A model generated the notes under the pieces. It did no database searches. It was given only the letters and a program-made list of their open reading frames with translations, and was not told the origin of the DNA. Below, one piece after another: positions 5,791 to 5,992 of a stretch of 5,992 nt of DNA (position 1 is the first letter of the stretch; each line of letters begins with the position of its first letter). The DNA comes from an uncultured Bacteroidales bacterium. GTDB taxonomy: Bacteria; Bacteroidota; Bacteroidia; Bacteroidales; Muribaculaceae. A program made the position numbers and the translations under genes. The stretch covers positions 1 to 5,992 of the forward strand of contig USIY01000146.1 of the NCBI GenBank assembly GCA_900554845.1, written 5' to 3'.

Positions 5791-5992
5791 ATCTGCAACT
5801 TCCTCCTATAAAATTCTACACGCTGATCAATTTCCGTATAGTCGATTTCGCCTGTCTTCAAATATTTCTGAACGGTATCCCAATCCGGGATGCCGGCCCG
5901 GCCGCCGATGCGGGTGCATTTGATGCAGGACACCGCCGTTGCCAGCCGTGCCGCCTCCTTGGCGGAATAGCCGCGCAGCAGGCCTACCACAT
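5787..5992 (-). CDS. PfkB/ribokinase-family carbohydrate kinase, C-terminal 68 codons (5' end outside window)
   Basis: The visible tail starts VVGLLRGYSAKEAARLATAV and includes SCIKCTRIGGRAGIPDW, then a basic-acidic helix to TGA 5789-5787. This pattern (a helix after the GAGD motif, an A-rich helix, S-x-x-C-x-R-x-GG-R-x-GIP) is the usual end of PfkB-type sugar kinases, which use ATP to phosphorylate sugars or nucleosides. The GAGD catalytic motif and the sugar-binding region lie outside the window, so the substrate class is open. Its stop overlaps the isomerase start (ATGA), showing close co-translation. The codon at 5990-5988 is a GTG inside the gene, not its start. Confidence 0.75.
   Translation of the reverse strand, partial: VVGLLRGYSAKEAARLATAVSCIKCTRIGGRAGIPDWDTVQKYLKTGEIDYTEIDQRVEFYRRKLQI

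Noticed and set aside
1..5992. Mobile element or CRISPR array
   Set aside because: There is no transposase, integrase, terminal repeat pair, or regularly spaced direct repeat anywhere in the window.

Overview
The window looks like a chromosomal piece of a Clostridia-type Firmicute, perhaps a gut Oscillospiraceae/Ruminococcaceae relative. This is inferred from strong AGGAGG-type ribosome sites, moderate GC, the EF-G-like protein variant and the gene families present; no rRNA or other marker gene is here to fix the taxon. The sequence shows two converging transcription units and no transposase, tRNA, rRNA or CRISPR array.

Left part (1-648, + strand): the last 215 codons of an EF-G-like translation factor (domains IV and V). 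It is followed by about 310 bases without an intact gene (649-959). That gap holds a rho-independent terminator (766-807) for the EF-G gene, a second hairpin with a perfect 13-bp stem (846-883), a possible relic of a small membrane-peptide reading frame broken by one stop (657-794), and an open, coding-looking tail behind the last minus-strand gene (886-975).

Right part (5992 down to 960, - strand): five tightly packed genes read right to left. They are the C-terminus of a PfkB-family sugar kinase, an L-fucose/L-arabinose isomerase-superfamily protein, a small ureidoglycolate-lyase (AllA)-like cupin, an intracellular GH13 neopullulanase/maltogenic-amylase-type glycosidase, and a Gfo/Idh/MocA NAD(P)-dependent oxidoreductase. 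The junctions are an ATGA overlap, 21 bases, 12 bases and 43 bases, so this is almost certainly one operon that starts outside the window.

Taken together, the operon looks like a cytoplasmic route for a glycoside or oligosaccharide. The GH13 enzyme would split an imported alpha-glycoside, the isomerase would convert an aldose to a ketose, the kinase would phosphorylate it, and the oxidoreductase and cupin would do redox or ring/epimer chemistry. The actual sugar cannot be read from the sequence. The combination of an AllA-like cupin and a FucI-like isomerase with a GH13 enzyme, without allantoin or classical fucose genes in view, is the most interesting point here.
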